DNA of 64,000 nt from CAZRQL01 sp964602415 (GTDB lineage: Bacteria > Bacteroidota > Bacteroidia > Cytophagales > Flammeovirgaceae): contig CAZRQL010000018.1 in assembly GCA_964602415.1 (NCBI GenBank), positions 10,370-74,369 of the forward strand, read 5' to 3'. The notes under the pieces were generated by a model, which saw only the letters and a program-made list of their open reading frames with translations, was not told where the DNA came from and ran no database searches. Of this stretch, positions 26,626 through 35,396 are shown piece after piece. Each line of letters starts with the position of its first letter. Positions within the stretch are counted from its first letter, which is position 1. Position numbers and translations under genes: made by a program.

Positions 26626-27837
26626 TTGAACATAATTTTATTCGATACGCAACGCTCGCATCGTCTGATGTTGCCTTTGAGCTACACGCGGCCAACGGCT
26701 GAGATGAGGGTAGGAATTTTGACTGTTGCCGAAAAATGGGAAAAATGGTTGCAGACAAAAGTCAGTTTTTTGGCTCCAACGTATCTGCAAGCGCGTTATC
26801 CGGTTGTCTATGGAACAGACAATCTTTACATCAAAGGGCTGATTTGTCCCAATCCTGCCGTCATAAGGGAAATTTTATCTCTGCAAAAGGAAGAGGTTTT
26901 GATGCGGGGGGGGTATGTACTGGCATATAGAGGGTCTCAAAAGTTTGATTTCGGTGAGCTTGAACATAACTTGGCAGGTTTGAAAGTCATTCAGAGCCAA
27001 GCGGAGTTCAATCATATTGAGGCTCCTTGGTATTTGTTTCTCAAATGCAGGAGTGAGATAGAATCAGACTTCAAGCTCCTCACGGCAGGACGCGAAAGTG
27101 CACCTGTCAGCGACCCACACACAAAAGTGTACGGTGCTGAAAACCTTTTTATTGAAGAGGGAGCTACTATTTTGGCTTCGGTGATTAACGCAAGCGAAGG
27201 GCATGTTTACATAGGCAAAAATGCAGTGGTACAAGAAGGGGTACTGATTAGAGGGGCTTTGGCTCTTTGTGAAGGGGCACACCTGAACATGGGAGCTAAA
27301 ATGAGAGGAGACTCGACAATAGGGCCTTATTGCAAGGTAGGCGGCGAGGTAAGCAACTCGGTATTTTGGGGGTACTCCAACAAAGCCCACGATGGTTTCT
27401 TGGGCAACTCGATAATAGGCCAGTGGTGTAATCTGGGAGCGGATACCAATACTTCCAATTTGAAAAACAACTATTCCAGTGTCAAAGTTTGGAGCTATCT
27501 CATTGAAAAATACATAGACACCCATCAAACATTTTGCGGGCTTACCATGGGCGACCACAGCAAATGCGGCATCAACACCATGTTCAACACCGGTACAGTG
27601 GTGGGGGTGAGCGTCAATGTGTACGGGGGCAACTTCCCGCCTAAGTTTTTGCCTTCTTTTGCATGGGGCAGCCCCGATGAGGGATTTTCTACCTTTACGT
27701 TTGAAAAAGCGATTGAGGTGGCCGAAAAAGTAATGGCTCGAAGAAAAATGGTGTTGAGTTCAGAAGAAAAAAATATGTTGGAATACATTTTTGAGGCCTC
27801 CAAACCTTACCGTGAAAATTATATTTTGGAACTCTAA
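26626..27837 (+). CDS. Bacteroidetes-type alternative GlmU (putative sugar nucleotidyltransferase with hexapeptide repeats)
   Basis: 403 residues. The start appears to be TTG 26626-26628, because NIILFDTQRSHRLMLPLSYT is the conserved beginning and no ATG precedes it. The N-terminal half is a divergent nucleotidyltransferase (LSYTRPTAEMRVGILTVAEK). The C-terminal half has left-handed beta-helix repeats (GHVYIGKNAVVQEGVLIRGA), SNSVFWGYSNKAHDGFLGNS and CNLGADTNTSNLKNNYSSVK, matching the Bacteroidetes family described as alternative UDP-GlcNAc diphosphorylase/GlcN-1-P acetyltransferase. It would supply UDP-GlcNAc for cell wall and LPS. Confidence 0.87.
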   Translation: MNIILFDTQRSHRLMLPLSYTRPTAEMRVGILTVAEKWEKWLQTKVSFLAPTYLQARYPVVYGTDNLYIKGLICPNPAVIREILSLQKEEVLMRGGYVLAYRGSQKFDFGELEHNLAGLKVIQSQAEFNHIEAPWYLFLKCRSEIESDFKLLTAGRESAPVSDPHTKVYGAENLFIEEGATILASVINASEGHVYIGKNAVVQEGVLIRGALALCEGAHLNMGAKMRGDSTIGPYCKVGGEVSNSVFWGYSNKAHDGFLGNSIIGQWCNLGADTNTSNLKNNYSSVKVWSYLIEKYIDTHQTFCGLTMGDHSKCGINTMFNTGTVVGVSVNVYGGNFPPKFLPSFAWGSPDEGFSTFTFEKAIEVAEKVMARRKMVLSSEEKNMLEYIFEASKPYRENYILEL

Positions 27838-27907
27838 AATACCCCCTCCCTCTTTGGAACAAGGCAACAGGTCGCTATTAAGATTTACTTTAAATTTATA
27901 GCTCGCG

Positions 27908-27940
27908 TTTGGTTTTATTTTGTAGATAACATTACATTTG
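27908..27940 (+). promoter_or_regulatory. Promoter of the aconitase gene (Bacteroidetes type)
   Basis: TTTG (27908-27911), a 21-nt spacer and TACATTTG (27933-27940) match the Bacteroidetes consensus. Start near 27944, leader about 18 nt to the ATG at 27962. Confidence 0.65.
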
Positions 27941-27961
27941 AGTTAAATTTTTTGAAATCCT

Positions 27962-30241
27962 ATGGTATTTGATATCGAAATGATTCGTGCCGTGTACGAA
28001 CGTATGCCTGCACGGGTGGATGCGGCAAGGGCTGCATTGGGTAGGCCTTTGACGCTTGCCGAGAAAATCTTATATTCTCACCTATACGAAGGACAACCGC
28101 TCGAAAACTTCCAGCGCGGGGGTTCTTATGTGGATTTTGCTCCCGACCGTGTTGCCATGCAAGACGCTACGGCTCAGATGGCTCTTCTGCAGTTTATGTC
28201 AGCCGGCAAAAAGAAAGTGGCCGTGCCTTCTACTGTACACTGCGACCACTTGATACTTGCCAAAAACGGTGCAGAAGCCGATTTGCAAGAATCTCTCAAT
28301 ACAAACAATGAAGTATTCAATTTTTTAGCCTCTGTATCCAATAAATACGGGATTGGCTTCTGGAAACCCGGAGCGGGTATCATTCACCAAGTCGTATTGG
28401 AAAACTACGCTTTCCCCGGCGGTATGATGATAGGTACGGACTCACACACCGTAAATGCGGGCGGTTTGGGTATGGTGGCCATTGGTGTAGGCGGGGCAGA
28501 TGCTGTGGACGTAATGGCCGGGATGGCTTGGGAACTCAAATTTCCAAAGCTCATCGGTATCAAACTCACCGGACAACTCAACGGCTGGGCTTCGGGCAAA
28601 GACGTAATTTTGAAAGTGGCGGGTATTTTGACCGTAAAAGGCGGCACTGATGCCATTGTAGAGTATTTCGGGGAAGGCGCTCAGTCGCTTTCTTGCACCG
28701 GAAAAGGAACGATTTGCAATATGGGAGCTGAAATAGGCGCGACCACTTCTACCTTTGGCTATGATGCCTCTATGGCTAGGTATTTACGCGCAACAGGCAG
28801 AGCCGAAGTAGCCGATATGGCCGATGCAATTGCCACTTATCTCACCGGAGATGCCGAAGTGTACAACAATCCCGAAGCCTATTTTGACCAAGTCATAGAA
28901 ATCAATCTCTCAGAGCTTGAGCCTCATATCAACGGCCCGTTTACCCCCGACCGCGCCACGCCGCTGTCTCAGTTTGCCGATGAAGTACGCAAAAACGGCT
29001 GGCCTGAGCGTCTTGAAGTCGGTTTGATTGGGTCTTGTACCAACTCTTCTTATGAAGATTTGACCCGTGCTGCCTCTGTCGCCAAACAGGCCGCTGAAAA
29101 ACACGTCAAACCCAAATCAGAATATACCGTAACACCCGGCTCAGAAAGAACCCGTTACACGGCCAAAAGAGACGGCATTTTGAAAGAGTTTGAAAAAATA
29201 GGCGGGGTGGTGCTGGCCAACGCTTGCGGCCCTTGCATAGGCCAATGGGCAAGGCATACCGACGACCCCAAGCGCAAAAACTCGATCATGACCTCGTTCA
29301 ACCGAAACTTTGCAGGCAGAACAGACGGAAACCCCAATACACACGGCTTTGTGGCTTCTCCCGAGATCGTTACGGCTTTTGCCATAGCCGGCAACTTGAC
29401 CTTCAACCCCATGAAAGACAAACTCATCAACGAAGACGGCCAAGAAGTCATGCTCGACCCGCCCGTTGGCGAAGAGCTTCCTTCTTTGGGATTTGATGTC
29501 GAGGACATGGGATTTGTAGCCCCTGCCGAAGACGGCTCCGCTGTACAAGTAATCGTATCACCCGAATCAGAACGCTTGCAACTCCTTGAGCCTTTTGCGC
29601 CCTGGAATGGCAATGACCTTATAGGACTGAAGCTGCTTATCAAAGCCTTTGGCAAATGCACCACCGATCACATCTCAATGGCCGGGCCATGGCTGCGCTT
29701 TAGAGGGCACTTGGACAACATCTCCAACAATCTGCTCATCGGTGCTATCAATGCCTTCAACAAGACCGCCAACAGCGTCAAAAACCAACTTACAGGCGAA
29801 TACGCCCCCGTGCCCGCTACCCAACGCGCTTACAAAGCAGCAGGAATTGGCTCAATCGTAGTAGGCGATGAAAACTATGGCGAAGGCTCAAGCCGCGAGC
29901 ACGCAGCCATGGAGCCACGCTTTTTGGGTGTTAAAGTCGTGCTGGTCAAGTCCTTTGCCCGCATACACGAGACCAACCTCAAAAAGCAAGGTATGTTGGC
30001 ACTGCGTTTTGCAAACCCCGCCGACTATGACAAAATCCAAGAGAACGACACCATAGACATTGTTGGTTTGGCAAATTTCGCACCCGGACAACCGCTGACT
30101 GTTCGTTTGCACCACGCGGACGGCAATACCGAAGAGTTCCACGCCAACCACACCTACAATGCGGCACAAATTGAGTGGTTTAAGGCAGGATCTGCACTGA
30201 ATATCATCCGCGCCAGAGAAGCCGCAGCCTCAGCAAGCTAA
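27962..30241 (+). CDS. acn: Aconitate hydratase
   Basis: 759 residues, close to the mitochondrial-type aconitase length. The [4Fe-4S] ligands are Cys in GSCTNSSYEDL and the CGPC pair in NACGPCIGQWARH. Substrate and catalytic motifs include the DSHTVNAGGLG block, STVHCDHLI and, in the C-terminal swivel domain, GDENYGEGSSREHAAMEPR. It interconverts citrate and isocitrate in the TCA cycle. It has its own promoter and a strong terminator, so it is monocistronic. Confidence 0.96.
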   Translation: MVFDIEMIRAVYERMPARVDAARAALGRPLTLAEKILYSHLYEGQPLENFQRGGSYVDFAPDRVAMQDATAQMALLQFMSAGKKKVAVPSTVHCDHLILAKNGAEADLQESLNTNNEVFNFLASVSNKYGIGFWKPGAGIIHQVVLENYAFPGGMMIGTDSHTVNAGGLGMVAIGVGGADAVDVMAGMAWELKFPKLIGIKLTGQLNGWASGKDVILKVAGILTVKGGTDAIVEYFGEGAQSLSCTGKGTICNMGAEIGATTSTFGYDASMARYLRATGRAEVADMADAIATYLTGDAEVYNNPEAYFDQVIEINLSELEPHINGPFTPDRATPLSQFADEVRKNGWPERLEVGLIGSCTNSSYEDLTRAASVAKQAAEKHVKPKSEYTVTPGSERTRYTAKRDGILKEFEKIGGVVLANACGPCIGQWARHTDDPKRKNSIMTSFNRNFAGRTDGNPNTHGFVASPEIVTAFAIAGNLTFNPMKDKLINEDGQEVMLDPPVGEELPSLGFDVEDMGFVAPAEDGSAVQVIVSPESERLQLLEPFAPWNGNDLIGLKLLIKAFGKCTTDHISMAGPWLRFRGHLDNISNNLLIGAINAFNKTANSVKNQLTGEYAPVPATQRAYKAAGIGSIVVGDENYGEGSSREHAAMEPRFLGVKVVLVKSFARIHETNLKKQGMLALRFANPADYDKIQENDTIDIVGLANFAPGQPLTVRLHHADGNTEEFHANHTYNAAQIEWFKAGSALNIIRAREAAASAS

Positions 30242-30262
30242 CCATTATCACCCAAGTATATG

Positions 30263-30296
30263 AAAAGGAACGACCAAAAGTTGTTCCTTTTTTTTT
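30263..30296 (+). terminator. Rho-independent terminator of the aconitase gene
   Basis: A 12-bp stem (30263-30274 with 30280-30291, one G-U pair) encloses the loop CAAAA and is followed by a T run ending at 30296. Confidence 0.9.
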
Positions 30297-30298
30297 AT

Positions 30299-30395
30299 CG
30301 CGGATTAAGGAATAGAAATTTTTCTAATGCCTTATCTGAAGCCATAGGCATCATATCTTTTTAGCCAAACATATCATTCCTATGGGATGAATGCC
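30299..30395 (+). repeat. Dispersed intergenic repeat, copy A
   Basis: Begins CGCGGATTAAGG followed by the palindrome-like AATAGAAATTTTTCTAAT (to 30328), continues through GCCATAGGCATCATAT (30341-30356) and ends in an imperfect hairpin CATTCC...GGATGAATG (to 30395). The same order of blocks occurs in reverse orientation at 44936-45052. It is noncoding and sits between the aconitase terminator and the next gene. The remaining spacer to 30560 is AT-rich with nothing else I can name. Confidence 0.7.
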
Positions 30396-30560
30396 CTATA
30401 TGCCATAGCAACAGGCTACTCTCAAAGATTGAAGACATAAATGCTGTTTTTACCTTTTGCTTAACATGGATTTAACACAACTTAAGTTATTCATCTAAAT
30501 TTAACACCTGCTTCAAAACCTGTTTAAATTGAAAAATTATTTTGTTAATAAAAAAGGTTT

Positions 30561-31937
30561 ATGAAAAAAATAATATTTTCTCTTATTGTATGCGTCAATA
30601 GCCACTTAGTATTTGCTCAAAATCAACAGCCAAGCGATACCGTTGGCTTATTGTTGGACTTTCCTGTGTTGGATCTGCCGTATCAGCTTCGTGCAAGTGA
30701 GACGTATGGCGATTTTTTATCCGGTTATGGCAGCCCCAGTATGAGCCAAAGCCTGCAATTGACCACCAATTTTTACAGTTCGGCTCACTTTGGAGTTAAG
30801 CAGGTATTTAGAAAAATTAAAAATGATTTCTGGAGAAATGCGGCGACTTATGCAGTTGTGGGGGTTTTTGACGTGTTGGTCTTACCTGCGCCTCTGGGAA
30901 ACGGTTGGCTGCATGAGGAATACCACAGGAATGTGCTTACCATACGCAATACAAGAAGCGAAAACCAAATGAACCAATATCCCTCTCTTGCCAGCGAAGC
31001 GGTTTATGTATATGGTATTAAAGATGAAAATTTGCAGAACATTCACGACAACCACAAGGCCGATTGGCGGCGTTTGCAGGTAGCAGGAAAAGAAGCCGAG
31101 TTAAACCTGATTCAGACTTTACAGAAAAACAATTTCTTCTACCATCAAGAGCAGCCTCATATCGCTCTGTATTGGTTACTTACTTTTTCCACAGGCGATT
31201 ATGTGCGCAATTCTACCGGTTCGGACTTCAATCGCATAGTAGATGAGATGAATACAAACGACGGAAGCGATATCTATAAGAGAGATTTCACCGGGCCTGA
31301 CTACACGGCTTGGACTTATGCTCTGTTTCGTCCCAACGCCAAGTATATAGACAGAGGCACACACCCCTCCGGCGTAGGAATCAATCGGTACATCAAACCC
31401 CAAGACCTCACAGACGAAGAATTGAAATACCTCAAAAAACAAGGGAATTTACAATGGCTTAATTTCCTTTCCCCTACACTGTTTGGCATTTCTAAAATAA
31501 AAATAAAAAGCGGTGAGCAGGGCAATCATTACGCCAATTTTGCTGTGCGCAGTGTTATCAATCCCTTTGGCAATGATGTTGCCCTTGATGTATTCTACCA
31601 AACAGCAAAATATAACTTTTTCTTTGCCCTACACAATTACAACAACCGCAATAATTATTTTCCCGGTTTGGAGGCTCAACTGATTGATTACTCAGTCCTT
31701 GATAAAAAATTAGCCCTCAGTCCCCGCGCAATACTTTGGACACAACCCAAAGATTTTGATTTCAATACCAAAAACATGCAATTTGGTGGATTGCTGGGCT
31801 GCAAAGCCCGTTACAATACGGGCAGGCTGTCTCCCTATTTAGAAGTTGAGGCAAAAACCAAAGGCTGGGTGATGGGTAATGTGTTTTTGGACGAAAATGT
31901 GAGCCTACGGTGCGGCCTAAATGTCAGAATAAACTAA
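30561..31937 (+). CDS. Secreted, probably outer-membrane, protein with an HEXXH motif (function unknown)
   Basis: 458 residues with signal peptide MKKIIFSLIVCVNSHLVFAQ. I do not recognise a named family. A zinc-metallopeptidase-like HEEYH lies at residues 118-122 in GNGWLHEEYHRN, preceded by a hydrophobic segment (YAVVGVFDVLVLPAPLG). The last 130 residues alternate aromatic and polar residues (YNFFFALHNYNNRNNYF, PRAILWTQPKDF) and end in CGLNVRIN, like beta-barrel strands. It could be a barrel with an enzymatic plug or periplasmic domain. The gene appears monocistronic; the palindrome at 31969-32001 lies beyond it. Confidence 0.6.
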   Translation: MKKIIFSLIVCVNSHLVFAQNQQPSDTVGLLLDFPVLDLPYQLRASETYGDFLSGYGSPSMSQSLQLTTNFYSSAHFGVKQVFRKIKNDFWRNAATYAVVGVFDVLVLPAPLGNGWLHEEYHRNVLTIRNTRSENQMNQYPSLASEAVYVYGIKDENLQNIHDNHKADWRRLQVAGKEAELNLIQTLQKNNFFYHQEQPHIALYWLLTFSTGDYVRNSTGSDFNRIVDEMNTNDGSDIYKRDFTGPDYTAWTYALFRPNAKYIDRGTHPSGVGINRYIKPQDLTDEELKYLKKQGNLQWLNFLSPTLFGISKIKIKSGEQGNHYANFAVRSVINPFGNDVALDVFYQTAKYNFFFALHNYNNRNNYFPGLEAQLIDYSVLDKKLALSPRAILWTQPKDFDFNTKNMQFGGLLGCKARYNTGRLSPYLEVEAKTKGWVMGNVFLDENVSLRCGLNVRIN

Positions 31938-31968
31938 AATAATTTTGAAATCCTGCCTCTTTTCTGTT

Positions 31969-32001
31969 AGACAAACCAAAGCACTTATCTTTGGTTTGTC
32001 T
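31969..32001 (+). promoter_or_regulatory. 13-bp perfect palindrome overlapping a -7 element, upstream of a Crp/Fnr gene
   Basis: AGACAAACCAAAG (31969-31981) and CTTTGGTTTGTCT (31989-32001) are perfect inverted repeats around a 7-nt centre. TATCTTTG (31986-31993), a Bacteroidetes -7 match, lies in the right half, and the regulator ATG is at 32010. It may be an operator for autoregulation, or the terminator hairpin of the preceding gene; the T tract after it is short, which favours an operator or attenuator. Confidence 0.5.
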
Positions 32002-32009
32002 TATAGAAA

Positions 32010-32600
32010 ATGAACCAAATCCAATTCACGCAAGTAATAAGAGAAACACTCGGTGCGGTTTCTGCCATATCCACAGAAACAGCCTACGCGCTGTCGTCTG
32101 CTACTCAAATCAAGACTTTTGAGAAAGGAGAAATCCTCGAAGCCAATGGACAAAAAATAAAATACCAATTTGTGGTGATAAGCGGCATAGTTAGAAAATA
32201 CCTGACCAATCCCAAAGGCGAAGAATTTACTATTGATTTTTTTACTGCCAATCAAGCCATTACGCCTGCTCTGCTTCGTAGTGTGGATTTTATTTCTTTT
32301 GTGAACATAGAAGTCGTCAGCCCACAAGCGATGGTATTGCTCTTTTCATTTCAAGAAATGGAGAAAACCATGCAAGGCAATAAAGACTTAGAAAACTTTG
32401 GCTTCAAAGTAATGATGCAAGATGCCTACAAGCGTGCCGAAAGGGAAAAAATTCTGCTTACCGCAACAGGAATCGAAAAATTAGAATGGTTCAGGAAAAA
32501 TTATCCCAATTTAGAAAATGAAGTCCCACACTATTACATCGCTTCTTTTTTAGGAATAACCCCCACTTCCCTGAGCCGCCTGCGAACCCTGAAAAAGTGA
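32010..32600 (+). CDS. Crp/Fnr-family transcriptional regulator
   Basis: 196 residues. The N-terminal cyclic-nucleotide-binding-like jelly roll shows KGEILEANGQKIKYQFVVIS and GIVRKYLTNPKGEEFTIDFF. The long dimerisation helix and a C-terminal helix-turn-helix (VPHYYIASFLGITPTSLSRL) follow. No Cys cluster for an Fnr-type [4Fe-4S] is visible, so the signal is unknown. It belongs to the common Bacteroidota Crp type with a short C-terminal domain. The hydrolase and barrel genes downstream are likely targets or co-transcribed. Confidence 0.9.
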   Translation: MNQIQFTQVIRETLGAVSAISTETAYALSSATQIKTFEKGEILEANGQKIKYQFVVISGIVRKYLTNPKGEEFTIDFFTANQAITPALLRSVDFISFVNIEVVSPQAMVLLFSFQEMEKTMQGNKDLENFGFKVMMQDAYKRAEREKILLTATGIEKLEWFRKNYPNLENEVPHYYIASFLGITPTSLSRLRTLKK

Positions 32601-32685
32601 TTTATATCAAGTTATTTCTTGCCAAATGTAAATGAAATTTGCCCGAAAAGTGATTTCCTTTGAGGAAACACAAATGCTAATTTTT

Positions 32686-33672
32686 ATGAAATGGCTTTAC
32701 CTACTTACAACTTTTTGGCTGATAAATTGCACAAAAATAGATAATATTGGCGTACTTGTACCCCCTACTGCCGACCAAGACCCGAACCTGCCCAGCGTGA
32801 GCATCAATGTAGCGGGCAGACAAAGACTCGTACACGTCCGTACTTTTGGCAATGCAAGCAATCCGCCTTTGTTTATCCTGCACGGCAGTTTTACCGATAC
32901 CCGACCCTACCGAAATATCTGCGAAGCCCTCGCCGACAAATACTATGTCGTCATCTGGGACCAACGCGGCTGCGGACTTTCCGAACGCATCAGCGAAGAG
33001 GAATTTACGCTGGAAACGGCTGTGGAGGAAATCAATGCAATGAAAGCCATTTATGCCAACAATCAAAAAATTACACTCATCGGGCAGTCGTGGGGAGGTG
33101 GTTTGGCTACGCTCTACACATCAAAAAATCCTGAAAAAGTAGAACAACTGTTGCTCATTGAGCCAATGCCTCTCACGGGCGAGGATATGCAAAAGCTATA
33201 CAAAACCATTGTTCAATTTCGCTATGACAATGGTTCTTGGAATAATTTTGCAAGGCACGGACAAGCCATCAGCCCCCGCGACCACGAACAAATAGACTAC
33301 CGAGCAATGATGATTTTGCGTAGCACAATGACCCAAGGCTACCACTGCGACGGCAACAATCCGCCTCCTTGGCAGGTGCATCGTATAGGCGGTTTTTTAG
33401 AATATGTACGAAATAAACGCCTGGGTAGTGCAAGCGGAACATCATACACTTTTCATTATGATTTTAGAAATGGCATTCAAAATTACACCGATACCGTGCG
33501 GATTTTGGGCGGCTCGTGCAGTTCGCTGGGCTATGAGATGCAACTCAAATATTCCAAACCGCACTTCCCCCATGCCGAAGTAGTAGAAATCAAAGACGCA
33601 GGTCATAGAATGAATATGGAAAAATTTGACGAGGTGATGGCAGCTATCAAATCATTTTTAAAGGAGTATTGA
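32686..33672 (+). CDS. Alpha/beta-hydrolase lipoprotein (proline-iminopeptidase-like)
   Basis: About 328 residues from the ATG at 32686, which makes a lipoprotein signal MKWLYLLTTFWLINC; the open frame extends 18 codons upstream without a signal peptide. The oxyanion motif is LHGSFTDTRP, the strand WDQRGCGLSE is typical of prolyl aminopeptidase-like hydrolases, the nucleophile elbow is GQSWGG (Ser135) and the catalytic His is in DAGHRMN near the end. The substrate is unknown. It lies 3 nt upstream of the next gene, so the two are probably co-transcribed. Confidence 0.85.
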   Translation: MKWLYLLTTFWLINCTKIDNIGVLVPPTADQDPNLPSVSINVAGRQRLVHVRTFGNASNPPLFILHGSFTDTRPYRNICEALADKYYVVIWDQRGCGLSERISEEEFTLETAVEEINAMKAIYANNQKITLIGQSWGGGLATLYTSKNPEKVEQLLLIEPMPLTGEDMQKLYKTIVQFRYDNGSWNNFARHGQAISPRDHEQIDYRAMMILRSTMTQGYHCDGNNPPPWQVHRIGGFLEYVRNKRLGSASGTSYTFHYDFRNGIQNYTDTVRILGGSCSSLGYEMQLKYSKPHFPHAEVVEIKDAGHRMNMEKFDEVMAAIKSFLKEY

Positions 33673-33675
33673 GCT

Positions 33676-34404
33676 ATGAAAAAAGAACTTCTCATATCAA
33701 CTTTATTATTTTTGGCAATCAATTTTACCAATGCTCAAAACTATTTTGGCTTGTTGCACGGTGGCGGACAGGTGCTTTCGGCAGGTGTAAATGCCAATCC
33801 CAATCTCAACACCAATGCCGATTACCTCTTTGGCTTTGGGAATGAAGGCAAAACGCTTGAACGCTACGGCATCATTGCCCAAGCTAATTTTCCGATTTTT
33901 TCGCAAAAGGGATTTGACTTTGATTTTAGAGTGGGTGCAGGGGCTTTGGTCGCTTTTTCCGAAAAGTTTAAATCCATTGCAGGATTGAGTTGGAATTTTT
34001 CAAGAACAGCCGACCTGAACGGAAGATATGTTCATTCAGGTTTTAAAATAGACCTTTTGCCTGGTTATTATGGCAGTAAATGGGCATTTGCCCCGCATTT
34101 GGCGTTTAATTATCAACCTTGGATACACATCAAACACAGCGATTACGCCATCAAAGCCTTTGAAGATTTGTATCCCAACGGCAACGGACAATACAAAGCC
34201 CCCAAAAACGGCTGGTTTTATCAAAATCACATCACGCTGCAAACAGGCGTTGGCGTAGCTTATTTCCAACCGAATTGGCATATCAACCTGACGGCAGGCT
34301 TTCAGTATCAGCCCAACCGCTTGGGTTTGACTACTTTCCCCGATGTGGGTATGATGCCTTTTTATGGAGGCGTGAATGTTGGTTACGCACTTAAAAATCA
34401 ATAA
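33676..34404 (+). CDS. Secreted outer-membrane beta-barrel-like protein (function unknown)
   Basis: 242 residues with signal peptide MKKELLISTLLFLAINFTNAQ. The mature part is composed of short amphipathic strands with frequent Gly and aromatic residues (FDFDFRVGAGALVAFSEKF, INLTAGFQYQPNRLGL) and ends in a strand-like YALKNQ. No catalytic motif is visible. It starts 3 nt after the hydrolase stop, suggesting one operon with it and the Crp/Fnr gene. Confidence 0.7.
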   Translation: MKKELLISTLLFLAINFTNAQNYFGLLHGGGQVLSAGVNANPNLNTNADYLFGFGNEGKTLERYGIIAQANFPIFSQKGFDFDFRVGAGALVAFSEKFKSIAGLSWNFSRTADLNGRYVHSGFKIDLLPGYYGSKWAFAPHLAFNYQPWIHIKHSDYAIKAFEDLYPNGNGQYKAPKNGWFYQNHITLQTGVGVAYFQPNWHINLTAGFQYQPNRLGLTTFPDVGMMPFYGGVNVGYALKNQ

Positions 34405-34408
34405 CTCT

Positions 34409-34626
34409 ATGGACAAAACAATTGCCACCATCGGAGCCGGTATTTCGGGGCTTTCGGCAGGGATTTTCGCCCGCCTCAATGGATTTGATGCCACCATTTA
34501 CGAAATGGGGCAAAAAGCAGGGGGCGTATGTTCCTCTTGGGAAAGGTATCAGCAACGCACTCATTGAAGCATTAGAAAATGAACTCGGCAACATCTATGT
34601 AAAATGGGTCATTACAAGAATTATAG
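34409..34626 (+). pseudogene. Remnant of a phytoene-dehydrogenase-like FAD oxidoreductase
   Basis: The ATG at 34409 opens a clear dinucleotide-binding start (ATIGAGISGLSAGIFARLNG, then YEMGQKAGGVCSSWER). The frame closes at 34567 after about 53 residues. In another frame the following bases read GISNALIEALENELGNIYVK, which looks like an internal block of the same family (the SNALIEAL part). A large internal deletion plus frame change is the simplest reading. A whole enzyme would need about 490 residues. Immediately downstream of the barrel gene. Confidence 0.6.
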
Positions 34627-34753
34627 TGCCTGTAAGTTGGTTTGCTTCGTCGGTGTATATTACAAGGTTTGCCGTAAACAATGTGCATATAGAGTTTGCA
34701 TTAAAAAAAGCTCGTGAAAGTTGTTTAATAAGGAACTTTCTTTACACAATAAA

Positions 34754-35298
34754 ATGAAAAAACGCAGATGATTCCTTGTACTGATAATTTTCACCGTAAT
34801 ATTGATGATAAATTGTGGTGAAGAGAATAGCAAAACACCTATCATGAAAATTCCGCTACCTGATACGGTAATAAAATTTAATCTCAATATTACTTATGGT
34901 ACCATGAGCCTTTGAGTAGTAAAGTTTTTGGCAGACTGTACAACGGATATGCAAGAAATAACAGTCGAAACATTGCTCCTGAAGGCTGACATATTGCTAC
35001 ACAATCTGATTGGTCGTTTCTTTTGCCATCTATACCATGAAATATGGGTCTAATCAAGGAAACCAATACTACCCATTGGAAAACGCCAAACACAGGGGCG
35101 ACCAACGAAACGGGCTTCACCGCATTGCCTAAGGGGGTGCGCTCGCCCGGTTTTACAGGTATTTAGTTATATTGTTATTATGATATCAGCACTAACGGGT
35201 CTAATCTTTTTTCGCTTGCTTACAATTCAACGGGTCATATAAATTGGACGGGCAACAATCCTACCGCAGGCATTCCTGTACGCTGCGTTAAGGACTGA
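34754..35298 (+). pseudogene. Decayed FISUMP-domain lipoprotein gene
   Basis: From ATG 34754 the frame reads a lipoprotein signal, MKKRR-stop-FLVLIIFTVILMINC, with a TGA at 34769-34771. After a frame change near 34915 a FISUMP-like domain follows: GRLYNGYARNNSRNIAPEG, stop (34987-34989), HIATQSDW, then KETNTTHWKTPNTGATNETG, FTALPKGVRSPG and a final IPVRCVKD. Two more in-frame stops (TGA and TAG) lie between. The first and second TGA stand where a Trp is expected. The gene cannot be expressed whole. 35299-35396 holds nothing I can name. Confidence 0.7.
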
Positions 35299-35396
35299 TT
35301 ATTTTTATTATGAGTCAAAAACCATCACTGAAAAGGCGTATTCAACTGATTTAAAAAGCTAAATTGATGTGTCTAAGAGTGCTTTGATTAAAAAAA

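Noticed and set aside
34769..34989. UGA read as tryptophan
   Set aside because: Other genes in the window stop at TGA (for example nearby ribosomally plain genes) and use TGG for Trp; the TGA-bearing gene also has other stops and a frame change.
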